A stretch of 64,000 bases of DNA from the NCBI GenBank assembly GCA_037176705.1, contig CM073890.1, positions 93,548,591-93,612,590 of the forward strand, in the 5' to 3' direction. Below are positions 47,404 through 59,785 of the stretch, piece after piece (position 1 is the stretch's first letter; every line of letters starts with the position of its first letter). The notes beneath the pieces were generated by a model, which saw only the letters and a list, made by a program, of their open reading frames with translations, made no database searches and was not told where the DNA came from. This stretch comes from Molossus alvarezi. Its lineage: Eukaryota; Chordata; Mammalia; Chiroptera; Molossidae. The position numbers and the translations under genes are program-made.

Positions 47404-48809
47404 ATGGTCTGCCTTCAGGTGATATTACAAAACTTCAGGTAAATTTTAGAATCTATAATAGTTAACTTGATCAAATAAGGAACAGTGGCCAATGGAAATA
47501 AAGCAGCACTTCACCTGGTTTCCAAACCTAGAATGGCTCTGTGCCATTGTGGCTGGCCACGTGCTCATTGGAAGTGGCCAGACAGCAGAGTTCTGGCAAT
47601 TTCATCCACTTTATTTCTTAAGCCAGTTTTCCTATTTGAAATGAGGTCTTGCAGATTAGAAAACTCCAGGGAGCATTTTCAGATGGGTGCCTGTGAGTAT
47701 ATTATGTTACCTTTTCTATGAAATAGTACTGAATATTTGAGAAGCTTGAATTTCAGTCTCCCTGGAGATAGTTATTATTTTGATACCACCAAAAAGTAGC
47801 ACCCGTTCCATATACATTCCTCTGATGAACCCAGTACAAAACACCACTGTGAAGTGTATCTTTTTAGAACAAAACTGTGAAAGTCTAGTATATGAGGGAA
47901 GATAAAATATAAGTAGGCCAAGGTTTAAACAATGTTAATTAAGTATGATTACGCACTGAATGTTCAAATAATTCTGAAGTTCCTCGTGCATGTGTACAAA
48001 GTACAAGGTGTTTTGAGCAAACTGTTATAAAAATTATGAACTTGCATCTGTATTGGTAAGATTGCTGGGTACTTACGACTACAGAAGTAGGGACTTGCTT
48101 ATGTCTTCGATTCCTGTGGAACCTCTGTTTAAGACTCTAAAACTGTTCATATGGTTCTTTCTTGGGACAAGGCAGAAAGAATAATTCGACGGGATATTAC
48201 AAACACTTAACTGTCTTTGATTAGCATGGAATGGGCATTGACTAATGCATACACAGATGACTATATGTGTGAAAAAGAAACTCCTGATTCCAAAAGTAGA
48301 AACGACCTTATAGAGTACACTCACGAAAGAGTGTGCACCTTGTTCAGGAATATAAAACCATCTTAAGAAAATGATAAAGAAAAACAATCTGTGTTGAAAG
48401 AACCTATAAGGAATCAACTTTGACTCTAGTGAGCCTTTCTGCTAGAAATCTAGAGGAATGATGAGAAAGAAAACATTATTCTTAGAGGCATATTCCATAT
48501 TTTCCACATTATAAAAAGCTGAAGAGGTGCAGCTATTTTTGGATGTCATGTAGATATCCAATTTCCTTTTTAGAACAAGTGCTACAGATATTGCGCCTTT
48601 AGATTGATAGGGAACAACACAAATTTGGGTCCTCAATTTGGATTTACTAAGAATCCAATACAGAAGCTTTTCACTAGACTACAGAATTGTTCTCCCAGCT
48701 CTGCGTATTGGCAAGTCAGTAAATCTCCCAGCCTGAGAGAAACACTGGGAGCTTCCGAGTTTTAAATCCTGTGATCAGTGATGTGATTGGGATTAAATTC
48801 ATACTATCC
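47404..48809. other. Intron, nothing recognised
   Basis: No named repeat. The stretch 48020-48660 contains two minus-strand chance frames and a donor-like GTAAGT complement near 48072, but no acceptor, coiled-coil coding or family resemblance supports an exon. Possibly unique intronic sequence. Confidence 0.3.
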
Positions 48810-49030
48810 ATACATCCAACAAATATCTCTTGAGTTCCTAGTAAGTGTCAGGCACTGTTTTAGTCTCTAGGAATACAGTAGTTTTTTCATGCCAGTCTTC
48901 GGAAATACATTAATGTAATTTGCCAATTTTTAGAAGAAATGAAGATCCTGAGTGGTTGGTGTCTCTCTGAAGTGATGTTACGCACAAGAGGCAAAGCTGG
49001 GTCTAGCTGACACCAGCCGAGGACTCTGCA
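48810..49030 (-). repeat. L2/MIR-like fragment
   Basis: catccaacaaatatctcttg, cctagtaagtgtcaggcact and taggaatacagtag resemble the 3' end of L2 read antisense. Short and old. Confidence 0.45.
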
Positions 49031-49135
49031 GTGTGTAACACTGCCTTTGCTTTTCATATTTGAGAGAAGGGATGGCTATCTACAGCATTGTACCCTGCAG
49101 TTTCACCGGATAGATTTCTTAAAATAATGTTTTTG

Positions 49136-49395
49136 GCCCTGGCCAGTTTGGCTCAGCGGTTAGAGCGTTGGCCTGCGGTCTGGAGAGACCCGGGTTCGGT
49201 TCCCGCTAAGGGCATGTACCTCGGTTGCAGTTTGTCCCCGGCCCTGGTTGGTCATGCGGGTGGCAGCCACTCGATGTGTCCCTTTCACATCAATGTTTCT
49301 CTCTCTCTCTCTCTCTCTTCCTCTCTCTCCCTCCCACTCTATCTGTACAAAAATGGGAAAATGTCCTCGGGTGAGGATAAAAAAAATAAATAAAT
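49136..49395 (+). mobile_element. Ves SINE, young copy
   Basis: Complete Ves with tggctcagcggttagagcg, gggttcggttccc and tcctcgggtgaggat, and a (AAAT)n tail. Perfect 13-bp TSD aataatgtttttg at 49123-49135 and 49396-49408. Confidence 0.95.
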
Positions 49396-49408
49396 AATAA
49401 TGTTTTTG

Positions 49409-51700
49409 AGTTGGCACAATGGGCAAACTATGATCAACTTGCAATTATGATTATTTAGTTTTAAAACTTTAGCTTTTAAGTTCTTAGAGCAAAAGAAAAT
49501 GAGAATCTGATTTCTTACATACTTGCAAATCGAGATTCCTTTCATTGTCGTTACAAACCTAACTGCAAACCGATGCTAAACCATAGTGCCAAATGACAGC
49601 TTTCAGTTCTGTTTCACACGTTGTTCTAAAAGAGATCCTTCACGTTTTTCAGTCAAAGAGATCATTTTGATTTTGCCACAACTCCTGCCTCCATTCAGAG
49701 CAGTAAGTCTGTGATATCATAAGAAGTCAGTCTCTTCTTCTGACAGCTGTTTGACAGAAGGGATACCAGAGAAAGAACTGAGTCTTGGGGAGAAACCCTG
49801 ATGAGGTTTGTTGTTTCAGAATGATACTACTTAGGACACTTCATTTCATAATCCTTTATACTAAGAGGATAGCATTCAAAACTGACTCACTCCAAGTACT
49901 AATCTCTGTAGCTCTAAGAGTAAGGCAGATAATCTTGAATTCAACAGACATTTACTGAATATCAACATCACCAGTGCAGGGCATAACAATTAATAAGACA
50001 TGGTCTTCAAGGGGTTAGCAATGGAAGAAAGGATGTAAGAGAGGGAACTCATACATTCTGAGCATCAATCTACCAGGCATAGTGCACAGTGTGTTCATCT
50101 TTACCAGAAGACAGCTATTACTAATCTGTCTGTTTGAGAGACAAGTAAAATGAACCTTCAGGTGGTTAAGTTGTCCAAACTTGAGACAGGTCAAGTTGCC
50201 TAACTCTAAAGTCCATTTTCTAAAACACTAAGCCACACTACCACAAGGTCACAGAACATTAACACATTGCTTCCAGATCCCTTTCTGTATTCTATACTTG
50301 TCATTGCTTCTGGCCTTCATGAAAATAGGACAAACCTCAATAAGTAAACACTAATCTTCTCTTCCTTTAGCATGTGTTGAAATATTTATATTCTATTTTC
50401 ATTCTGAAGCTATAGTTCACCTCCATTTTGCCAAGACACCTGAGAACAGAAGATAAAACTCACCGTGTTATATTTATATTTATAGTGAATGGGAAAATCC
50501 TGAAAGAGTGGAGGGGTGGGGAAAGGGGAGAGGGGACACACAGAAGGCAGCCTGGGTTTTTGTGCTTTCTGCAGGGTTGGGAGTCCCCTGAAGACTGTGT
50601 TACAACATGTTTGAGAAAGAGAAGTCACATGGACAGAAGCTGACCAAACGGGACCTTTTAAGGCAGATGCTGAGGGAATTGTGCAAACTGTAGGAGAGGG
50701 AACACGGGTTATAAGGGTTAGATACATGGAGTTGGATTTCTGTTTGCCAATTATGTGACCCTGAGCAAGAAGTTCAGCCTTGCTTAACCTATTTCCTTAC
50801 GTGGACAATGACACCTGCCTCACAGGTGAGGGTCATGGCTCTGCCAACCAGTGCAGGTTTAAAAATGACTTCCCCTCTGGCCTGGGGAATTGGGAAAAGC
50901 ATTCCCTCTGGATAGGGGCAGACCTGGGACAGAGCGCTTGGTGAGGGGGAAGGGAAAATGGCAAGCTTATGCAAGAAAAATGAGCTCCTTCCTCTGTGGC
51001 AAGCGGCTGGAAGACAGAGTTCAGGTTGGTTTCAGCCCTTTACTCCTCCCACTGAGTGCCCCCATCTCCCTCCAGGCGATGTGCACACAAGAGAGGATCG
51101 TGGCCACAGAAGCCGAGACAGCTCTCCACTGCTGTGAAACCTGTGCATTGTGGGTTGAAGTGCTTGAGAGGGAGAAAGAAGAAGGGGAAGGAGAGAAGGA
51201 GGGAATGAGGGAGGGAGGAGAGAAAGCATGAGGAAGCAGACACGATTAATTAAGGGGTCGGGTCATACATAGGAAAAGAGGAAAGTCCCTGAACTTCCTG
51301 AAATAATGTGCTAGATTTTGTGTGTATTTTCTAAGGTGAGGATTTATAGTTCTCAATTAAAACAAACAAATAAATAACAACAACAAAAATAAAGAGAGAA
51401 GAGGACCGGGAAGCTAAAAAAGAAGTTAATATTATGTGTGTGGAGGAGGGAGAATAAAATCCTTCCCTATAGACTAAAAGAGATGCCTTTGCAGGGACAG
51501 GGAGCAATGAAGTAAACTTCATTTAAGATAGATAAATATCTAGACATTCAGAGAGATACGGCCATGTATTATTTATTTATAAAATAATTTAACGTAAGCA
51601 ACTTGTACCTAACTTTGGTAAAAATGCTCTTCACTAATCTCATCATGTTATTGGCAAATAAATCAAAGTAGTATGTAGCTATATCTTTTCTTGGAAATTA
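49409..51700. other. Intron, mostly unassigned
   Basis: About 49930-50240 has L2/MIR-like phrases (ttcaacagacatttactgaa). 51160-51235 is a purine-rich (GGGA/GGA) patch. No exon or RNA gene is recognisable in the rest. Confidence 0.3.
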
Positions 51701-51805
51701 CCCAGACGGGGCCAACACGGCTCTCGGGAACGCGCAGGGTCCGGAGCTGTTACTAACAGCTGCGCGATCCAGCAGCGTGGTTGCAGCCCACGCGTTAGCG
51801 CATAT
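51701..51805. other. CpG-rich islet with two hairpins
   Basis: About 100 bp with 12 CpG dinucleotides in AT-rich intron. It holds a perfect 8-bp inverted repeat around one base (agctgttactaacagct, 51745-51761) and a second stem gcgtgg/ccacgc with a 7-nt loop (51775-51793). No ORF, no full tRNA and no known RNA or repeat recognised. It may be a fragment of a GC-rich mobile element, a structured RNA or a regulatory site. Confidence 0.5.
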
Positions 51806-53329
51806 AGTGAGTATCTCTAAGTGTTACATGTGGGCAGTCTCCAAGCTTAAATACGTATGTCCTTATAAAATGTATCTGTAAGTTGGTTGTAGGGAATTCC
51901 GAACACATTTTACCATTAAGATAATTTACCATAAAATGGAATTAGGCCCATAGATCCAGCCCACAGAACTCTGTTTAATCCACAAAGGGGCATCATGAAT
52001 TCATGGTCTGGGCAGAGTTCTGGCTCTGGTGGAAGAGACCTTGCAGCCCAGAAGCATGTGATCTGAGGACTCTCTTTACACAGAATTTTTAAAACAGCCA
52101 CACTTTCCCTGGCACTGTCCTCTGTGCCTTGTTGCATCCCTCGCGTCCACAAAGCAGACCCCTGTCTCCAGCCTCAATGTGTCTGTGACCAAGCTGGCCA
52201 GACCTACGTCCCCACCATCTGCAACCTCCAAGGACCTACTTCTCTTCCTTCCCAGCAAAGCTTCTTCTAATAGAGTTTCCTGAGCTGAGTGTGAAGGAGA
52301 AAACAATGCATCATTAATAAATTTGTACTAATATGTTAATTATTTCCTAGTCACTAATCTTTTCCGGCTCCAAATTCAGAAGATCGTCAGTTCTTTTCCC
52401 TAGGATCAGTTCTGGCTTTTCACATCTTTTTCTCTTCTTCTGAAATATGGCTTCTAAGTTGCATGGTTTTCACAATGGTCCCAAAGGAACTTCAGCAAGG
52501 GCTCTGCTGTTGGGAGGGGTGAGGGAAGAGGGGGCGGTGTGTAGATGAGACCCATGTGTTTGCAGAAGCACAGAGTGTCTCTGAGCGAGCTGGGCTCTGG
52601 CCTTTGGTGAGCACATCTGGCAGCCTGGCCAGTTACAGTCCTTCCACCGTGATGGTGTGGGACCTTGTGTGTAGTACATTTTCGGGCACTGCCCAGTCTT
52701 ACCGAACAAGAATCTCTGTGGGTATCATCAAGCATCTCTATTTTACAAGATTTTCCTGAGCCCAGCTTCTCCTTTTGGAGGGACTGTCACATCTCCAACT
52801 GCTTAGGGTCACCACTATTTTTAAGGTCCCATTCATTGGCGCATCAAACCAAAGCATCAAGAGCAAACTCACCCAGCTGACAGGGTACTGAAGGAAAGAA
52901 AGTGAAGAGAGGAAAGCCACCTTCACGCCTGAGCCTTAAGGAATGTCTGCTGTCAGGTGATCACAGTAGGGAAGGGCAAAGAACCAGGCAGAGACAGAAA
53001 AGGGGCAGATGACAGGCTGCCTCTGCAGCCTGAGGAAGACAAAACTGGAGAGCAGTACTGTCAGGAGCAAGCCTGCACGCTTTGGGCCTCGCTGCCTCGC
53101 TCACACTCGCTGGCCTCCAGGCCTACTGCCATTTCCAAGAGCTCACCAAGCTGGTTCTTTGTTGGGAAAGCTCTTCTCTGGCTTTTGGCCTGGAAATTTC
53201 TACTTGTCTTCCTTTACGTATCATCCCAGAAGTCACTTTTATGACCACCATTTCCACCCCTTCTATCAGTCTCTACTACAATACCCCTTTATTTATCCAT
53301 TAATCCATTATCATAATCTGGAATATTCC
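51806..53329. other. Intron, nothing recognised
   Basis: Mixed composition, without a supported exon, RNA or named repeat. Several overlapping short frames (52450-53350) have no splice context or protein family resemblance. Confidence 0.3.
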
Positions 53330-53470
53330 AGTTACTTCGCTACTTTTTTTTAAACTGTTTACCTCTCCCATTAGAATGCACGCTTCATGAGAACAGATGT
53401 TTCAGATTCATCACTATATCCCCAGCGTACATATACCTGGCATATTGTAAATGTTCAACAAATAATTATT
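53330..53470 (+). repeat. L2 3' tail fragment
   Basis: tagaatgcacgcttcatgag, tcactatatccccagcgtac and cctggcatattgtaaatgtt, then caacaaataattattgcctg: the standard L2 terminus. Short, old. Confidence 0.6.
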
Positions 53471-54032
53471 GCCTGAATTAACCCAAAGCAAGTCATTCAT
53501 TCACTCGACAAATCTTTTGAGTGGACACATATGCCAAACTCAGAGGATGCAACAGAGGACAAGGCAGACAAAATCTGAAAGTGGTCCAGGACAAAGGAAA
53601 GGACAATCCTATGTTTGGGAATAATTCTATGATAACACAATGACTTACTGTTCCATAAGTACATTTTCATGTGACAGAAGTCTTGTCAGTAAACTTTGTG
53701 CCACCAGATGACTAAGTAATACCATGCCTGCTTTGGGATCGACTAAAGTATAGACAGCAAAAAAGAAAAAGGGCAAGGATGTGAGAAGAAAAAAAGAGGA
53801 GAAAGAGGTCATTCAGTGATGTCTCTGTTCTCTGAAAACTTTAAGAAATTTTCCTTCTCTTTCAACACTTGCAATAGAAGGTAAGATTAGAATCATACTA
53901 ATTTTTTAAAAAACATGGCAAAACATATACATCCGGGTGAGTGTGCTATTTCAAAATAATCTCTTAAGAAAACTCCCTATTTGTTCTAATGATATTATTA
54001 ATTCTCAAAACACTCATAAAACTTCTTTCTTG

Positions 54033-54287
54033 CCCTGGTCAGTTTGGCTCAGCAGTTAGAGCGTCCGCCTGTGGTCCAGAGAGACCCGGGTTCGGTTCCC
54101 GCTAAGGGCACGTGCCTCGGTTGCAGTTTGTCCCCGGCCCTGCTTGGTCGTGCGGGTGGCAGCCACTCGATGTGTCCCTTTCACATCGATGTTTCTCTCT
54201 CTCTCTCTCCCTTCCTTTCTCTCCCTCCCACTCTATCTGTACAAAAAATGGAAAAATATCCTTGGGTGAGGATAAAAAAAAACAAAA
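54033..54287 (+). mobile_element. Ves SINE, young copy
   Basis: Complete Ves (tggctcagcagttagagcg, gggttcggttccc, tccttgggtgaggat, A-rich tail). Flanks aaaacttctttctt and aaaactgccttcttc resemble each other weakly and may be a TSD. Confidence 0.93.
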
Positions 54288-55261
54288 AACTGCCTTCTTC
54301 AAATTACAGAGAGAGATAACTTATTAAGCATAGAAAAAGAACATTTTATTTTTTTATCCTATATGGTATTCCCCGATTGATTTCCTGTCATATTCACTGG
54401 ACTTGATTTCACTGAACCTATTGAGATTGTTTTAAAAATGAAATTCATTTCTGAAGGGCAGAGATTCATTATATTGAGGATATTCTAAAACATGTGCACT
54501 TAGGCCCGTCCTCAGAAAAGAGCCAGAAACACTGAAAAAAGGATCTTCTCAATGTCCACCATGAAGGAGATGGCATTCATCTAGATAACAGTTAAATCTA
54601 ATTAATCTGACATATTTGAAATGTATTTTAAATAATATAGGGAAATAAGAATATTGCTCAGATAACCAAAGTTCTAAACAGACAATTTTTAAAATTCATT
54701 TCACGGTGTCCTAAAATTTATAATTCTGTACTTTTATGTAAAATATATAGTTGACTTTACTTATTTAATTTACTGGGGCGACATTGGTGAATAAAATTAT
54801 ATAGGTTTCAGTGTACAATTCTATTACACATCATCTCTATACTGTATTGTGTGTTCACCACCCCAAGTCAAGTCTCCTTGCATCACCACTTATTCCCCTA
54901 CCCTCCTCCCACTCACCTTTCCCCCTGGCAATCATCATACTCTTGTCTGTGTCTATAAGGTTTTATCGTGGTATTTTTTTTGCTTAATCCCTTCACCTTT
55001 TTCACCCAGACCCCAACCTCCCTCTCTTCTAATAGCTGTCAGTCTGTTCTCTATATCTCTAAGTCTGTTTCTGTTTTGCTTGTAAGTTTATTTTGTTCAT
55101 TAGAGTTCACATATCAGTGAAATTACAGGGTACTTGTCTTTCTCTGACAGGCTTATTTCACTTAGCATAATACTCTCCAGGTCCATTCATGCTGTTGCAA
55201 AATATAAGATTTCCTTCTTTTTTATAGCCGAGAAGTATTTCATTGTGTAAATGTACCACAG

Positions 55262-55408
55262 CATTTTTTTTATTGTTGAAAGTATTACAGATGGCCCCCT
55301 TTTTCCCCCATTGACCCCCTCCTTCCCTCTCCCACCCCCCTCTTGCCTTCCCCAGCCTAATGTCCATGTCAATTGGTTGTGCATATATGCATATTAATTC
55401 TTTGGTTT
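55262..55408 (-). mobile_element. Short L1 3'-end insertion, first of a pair
   Basis: Reverse-oriented 3' tip of a bat L1: a T run, then ttgttgaaagtattacagat and tgtccatgtcaattggttg. Flanked by taccacagcattttt (from 55254) and taccccagcattttt (from 55409), the same short target shared with its neighbour. Confidence 0.7.
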
Positions 55409-55419
55409 TACCCCAGCAT

Positions 55420-55603
55420 TTTTTTTCTTTTTTTAAATTAATTTATTTTGTTACAGATGTTTCTCTTTTTTCCCCATTGACACCCTCCTCCCCACTCCCT
55501 CACCCACCCCTTCACAGTATTGTTGTCTATGTCCACTGGTTATGCATATAAATTCTTTGGTTTATCATTGCTCCCTGCCCCCTCTCCGAGGTTTGTCAGT
55601 CTG
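55420..55603 (-). mobile_element. Short L1 3'-end insertion, second of a pair
   Basis: Reverse-oriented L1 3' UTR tip (aaattaatttattttgttac, tgtctatgtccactggttat, gaggtttgtcagtctgat), of the same type as the 3' UTRs of copies A, B and C. Flanked by taccccagcattttt (55409) and taccacagcattttt (55604). Confidence 0.75.
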
Positions 55604-55951
55604 ATACCACAGCATTTTTATCCACTCATTTACTGATGGACACTTGGGCTTTTTCCAGATCTTGGCTACTGCAAATAACACTGCAATGAACATAGGGGTT
55701 CATATATTCCTTCAAATTAGTATTTATTAGTATTTATTCCTCGAAGTAGGATCACAGGGTCAAAAAGAAGTTCCATTTTTAATGTTTTGAGGAAATTCAT
55801 ACTGTTTTCCACAGTGGCTGTGCCAACCTGAATTCCTACCACAGTGCACAAGGGTTCCCTTTTCTCCACACCCTCGACAGCATGTGTTGTTTGATGGTTT
55901 ATTGATGGTGGCCATTCTGATAGGCATGAGGTGATATCTCATTATGGTTTT

Positions 55952-56213
55952 TTGTTTGTTTTTTTGGTTTTTTTTTATGCTCACTCGAGGACATTTTTCC
56001 ATTTTTTATTCAGACAGAGCGGGAGGGAGAGAGAGGAAGAGAGAGAGAGAGAAACATCAATGTGAAGGGACACATCGAGTGGCTGCCACCCGCACGACCA
56101 ACCAGGGCCGGAGACAAACTGCAACCGAGGTACATGCCCTTAGTGGGAACTGAACCCGGGTCTCTCTGTACCGCAGGCCGACGCTCCAACCGCTGAGCCA
56201 AACCGGCCAGGGC
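55952..56213 (-). mobile_element. Ves SINE nested in antisense L1
   Basis: Reverse-oriented Ves: tatgctcactcgaggacat to gctgagccaaaccggccagg. Perfect 15-bp TSD tctcattatggtttt at 55937-55951 and 56214-56228. Close to the young copies. Confidence 0.95.
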
Positions 56214-58300
56214 TCTCATTATGGTTTTAATTTGCATCTCTCTGATGATTAGTGACATTAAGCATCTTTTCATATGTCTATTGGCCATCTGTGTTTCCTG
56301 TTTGGGGAAGTGTCTATTCAGGTCCTTTGCCCATTTTTTAATTGGATTGTTTATTTGGTGTTGAATTTCATAAGTTTTTTATAAATTTTGGATATTAACC
56401 CCTTATCGTATAAATCATTGGCAAATATGTTCTCCCATTCAGTGGGTGTCTTTTCATTTTGTTAATGGTTTCCTTTGCTGTGCAAAAGTTTTTCTAGTTT
56501 GATGTAGTCCCATTTGTTTATGTTTTCTTATGCTTGCCTTCCTTGAGGAGCTATATCAGAAAAAAAATATTGCTTTGAGAAATGTCAGACCATAAAACAT
56601 ATTGCAAATGTTTTCTTCTAGGGTTTTTTTGGTTTCAAATCTAACATTTAAATCTTTAACCCATTTTGAGTTTATTCTTGTGTATAGTGTAAGAAGGTGG
56701 TCTAGTTTCATTTTTACTTTGCATATATCTGACCAATTTTCCCAACACTGTTTATTGAATAGACTATCTTTATCCCACTGCAGGTTCTTGCCTCCTTTCT
56801 CAAATATCAATTGACCATAAAGGCATGGATTTATTTCTGGGCTCTCTATTTGTTCCATTGATCTATATAAGTCTGTTTGTATGCCACTACCATGCTGTTT
56901 TAATTCTTATGGCCTTGAAGTATAGTTTGATATCAGGTAGCATATTCCTCCAACTTTGCTATTCTTTCTCTTTTGTGGTTCCATATAAGTTTTTGGAATA
57001 TTTGTCCTAGTTCCGTGAAATATGCCATTGGTATCTTGATATGTATTGCACTGATCTATAGATTGCTTTGGGTAGTATATTTTAAAAATCATAATTCTTC
57101 CTATCCATGAACATGGTATATGATTCCACTTATTTGTATCTTCTTCCATTTTTTCTTCGATGTCTTATAATTTTCTGAGTATAGGTCTTTTACATCCTTG
57201 GTTAAATTTATTCCTAGGTACTTTATTTTATTTATTTTTTTATACAATTGTAAATGAGATTGTTTTCCTAGTTTCCCTTTCTGATAGCTCAGTACTGGTG
57301 TATAAAAATGCAACTGATTTCTGGATATTTATTTTGTATGATCCTACTTTACTCAATTAATTTGTCTATCAGTTCTAGTAATTTTTTGATGGAATGTTTA
57401 GGGTTCTCTGTATACAGTATCATGTCATCTGCAAATAGTGATGGTTTTACCTCTTTTCAATTTGGATGCCTTTTATTTTTTCTTCTTGTCTGATTGCTGT
57501 GCCTAGGACTTCTAGTACTATGTTGAATGAGAGTGGTGAAAGCAAACATCTCTGACTTGTTCCCAATCTTAAGGGAAATACTTAGTTTTTGCTCAGTTTT
57601 ATAATGTTGGCTGTGGGTTTGTGATATATAGCCTTTATTATGTTGAGGTATGTTTCCTCTATTCTCACTTTGTTTAGAGTTTTTATCACTGGTGCTGAAT
57701 GTTATCAAATGCTTTATCTGTATCTATTGATATGTTCATGTGTCTTTATCCTTCATTTTGTATATGTGGTACATCACATTTATTGATTGTGAATGTTATA
57801 CAAATCTTACATCCCTAGAATAAATCCCACTTGATCATGGTGTATGATCTTTTGAATGTATTTATGGATCTGGTTTGCTAATATTTTGTTGAGGATTTTA
57901 GCATCATGGCCATCAAGGATTTTGGCCTATACTTTTCTTTCTTTGTAGTGTCTTTATCTGGTTTTATAATTAGAATAATGCTGGCCTCATAAAGCGAGCT
58001 TGGGAGTCTTCCATCCTCTTGAATTTTATGGAATACTTTGAGAAGGAAAGGTATTAGTTTTTCTTTGATTGTTTGGTAAAATTTACCAGTGAAATCAGCT
58101 GGTTTAGTACATTTGTTTGTTGGGAGTTTTTGATTACTACTCCAATTTCATTAGTTGAAATCTGTCTCTTCAGTTTCTCTGATTTTTCCTGATTCAGTTT
58201 TAGAAAACTGTATGTTTCTAGGAATTTATCCATTTCTTCCATATTGTCCAGTTTGTTGGTATCTAGTTGCTCATATTATTTTCTTACAATCCTTTGTACT

Positions 58301-58766
58301 GCCATTTCTTGTTGTTATTAGTAAACCTGGCTTTTGCATATTTTCTGCTTATGACATTGCTGCTTCTAACATGCTATGGGCTTAGTAACTACGTAATTGT
58401 GAAATGGCAGAGGTCATAGGGTGGAAGGAAGAATCATAAACTACAAGGTGCATCACCTTTGCAAAAACAGGTTATTGGTATGGCAGAAAAGAAAGAAATG
58501 GCTGGTAATCAGTTCTGCAGTTGTTCATCTCATTTAATCAAACATAAGTAAATGTATATCATCTCAGGATGAACTAGAAGCAAGATTTGTTTCCCTGTGA
58601 ACTAGACAGACCCCCAGCTAGCCTAGACTAGAGACAGATGTGACCTAGGGAAGAGTGTTGGTGAGAAAGTTCTAAGACAACAAACCTAATTCTAAGCTGC
58701 ATGCTACCCACTCCTGGGGCCCCAATGCCAGACTCTTCCTCAGCAAATAGTTGCCTTTATTAATAA

Positions 58767-58797
<31 letters not shown>

Positions 58798-59142
58798 GCT
58801 CTTTTAAATTAGAAAGCAGCCAAGTACTTATAAAATGAAATAAAGAAAATAAAAAAAATAAACTAAAAGATAAAAATGAGAGGAAGACTGAAAAACAAAT
58901 AGCCTAATAGTGCTTTCTGTGCACAGAGAATAATACAAGACAAAAATTCTTGCCCTTATGAAACTTGTGTTCTTCTGGAATATAATAATTATATCCATAG
59001 ATGTAAATGGGATAATATCTCTCATTAAAGACTCCCAGATTTGATAAAAACAAAACAAAACCCCAAAATGTGTGCTATATATCAAATATGTAGTTAAAAC
59101 AAAAGGACTCGGAAGGAATGAGCAAAGCCATGCCAGGAGAAT
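58301..59142. other. Intron, nothing recognised apart from a microsatellite
   Basis: AT-rich intron between the antisense L1 and the tetranucleotide repeat; contains the (TA)n at 58770-58797. No exon supported. Confidence 0.3.
58770..58797. repeat. (TA)n microsatellite
   Basis: About 14 uninterrupted TA units. Confidence 0.97.
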
Positions 59143-59225
59143 GGAAGGAAGGAAGGAAGGAAGGAAGGAAGGAAGGAAGGAAGGAAGGAAGGAAGGAAGG
59201 AAGGAAGGAAGGAAGGAAGGAAGGA
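59143..59225 (+). repeat. (GGAA)n microsatellite
   Basis: About 20 uninterrupted GGAA units, producing a spurious KEGR-repeat frame. GGAA is the ETS core, so long arrays can bind ETS factors; nothing here shows that it does. It lies in the 28.6-kb intron, about 560 bp beyond the donor of the 59786-59989 exon. Confidence 0.97.
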
Positions 59226-59539
59226 GGATTGAGATACTAAATACAGAGAAGGTTAATTTAATGACAAATTAACAGCAAAAACATCTAGGAAGGTTGGATG
59301 AATATGCTTCTTAGCATCCCTGATACCACCTCAATACCAGAGGCAAGTCCTCAATAAGAGGTGTTGACAAGTAACAAAGAGAAGTAGAAACCAATAAAAG
59401 AGAAAGGTGATATAAAGAAATTTTTTTTTTTTTTTTGGAAAATGACAGACTCTACCAATTACTGGCCCAGGTGAAATTCGGTAAAGTACCACACAGGGTC
59501 TTTTTAAGTCTTTTCAATAAAAATCTAATACCAAATGCA

Positions 59540-59650
59540 ATGTGGATTCCAGCTCCACTTTCATTAACTAACTGTAAGACTTTAAGCAAGAAATTTAACC
59601 AATTTAAGCTCTAGTTTGATCCCTGTAAAGTGAGGTGGTGGCATTTAATG
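59540..59650 (-). repeat. MIR-like fragment
   Basis: attaactaactgtaagactt, aatttaaccaatttaagctc and gatccctgtaaagtgaggtg fit a decayed MIR core. Short. Confidence 0.4.
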
Positions 59651-59785
59651 ACCTTACAGGTGAAATACATCTTTAGTCCTGGGATTTCATTGTTATTAAA
59701 ATATGTAGAACTTGATATTTCAAATATATATGGAATACTGACATAAACACAAAATATTTTGGGGAGAAATTATTCTTGACCGCAC

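Larger units (their letters stand above)
54761..58300 (-). repeat. Antisense L1 (3' UTR and most of ORF2)
   Basis: Antisense L1 text in order: taatttactggggcgacatt at the 3' end, catcaccacttattccccta, ttatttcacttagcataata, atttgcatctctctgatgat, catgtcatctgcaaatagtg (complement of the FADD block), aataaatcccacttgatcat. ORF2 is heavily broken. Two L1 3' fragments (55262-55603) and a Ves (55952-56213) are inserted. The right edge is approximate. Confidence 0.8.

Noticed and set aside
48079..48636. Two adjacent minus-strand frames with a donor-like GTAAGT near 48072
   Set aside because: No acceptor in a suitable place, no coiled-coil or family resemblance, and the host gene phases join without it.
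51783..51830. tRNA pseudogene (Asp- or Met-like) beside the CpG islet
   Set aside because: Only a D-arm-like stretch matches; there is no B box or acceptor stem.
59143..59225. CRISPR-like array
   Set aside because: Simple tetranucleotide repeat without spacers, in a mammalian genome.
59072..59272. Frame with a repeated KEGR peptide
   Set aside because: Direct product of the (GGAA)n microsatellite.
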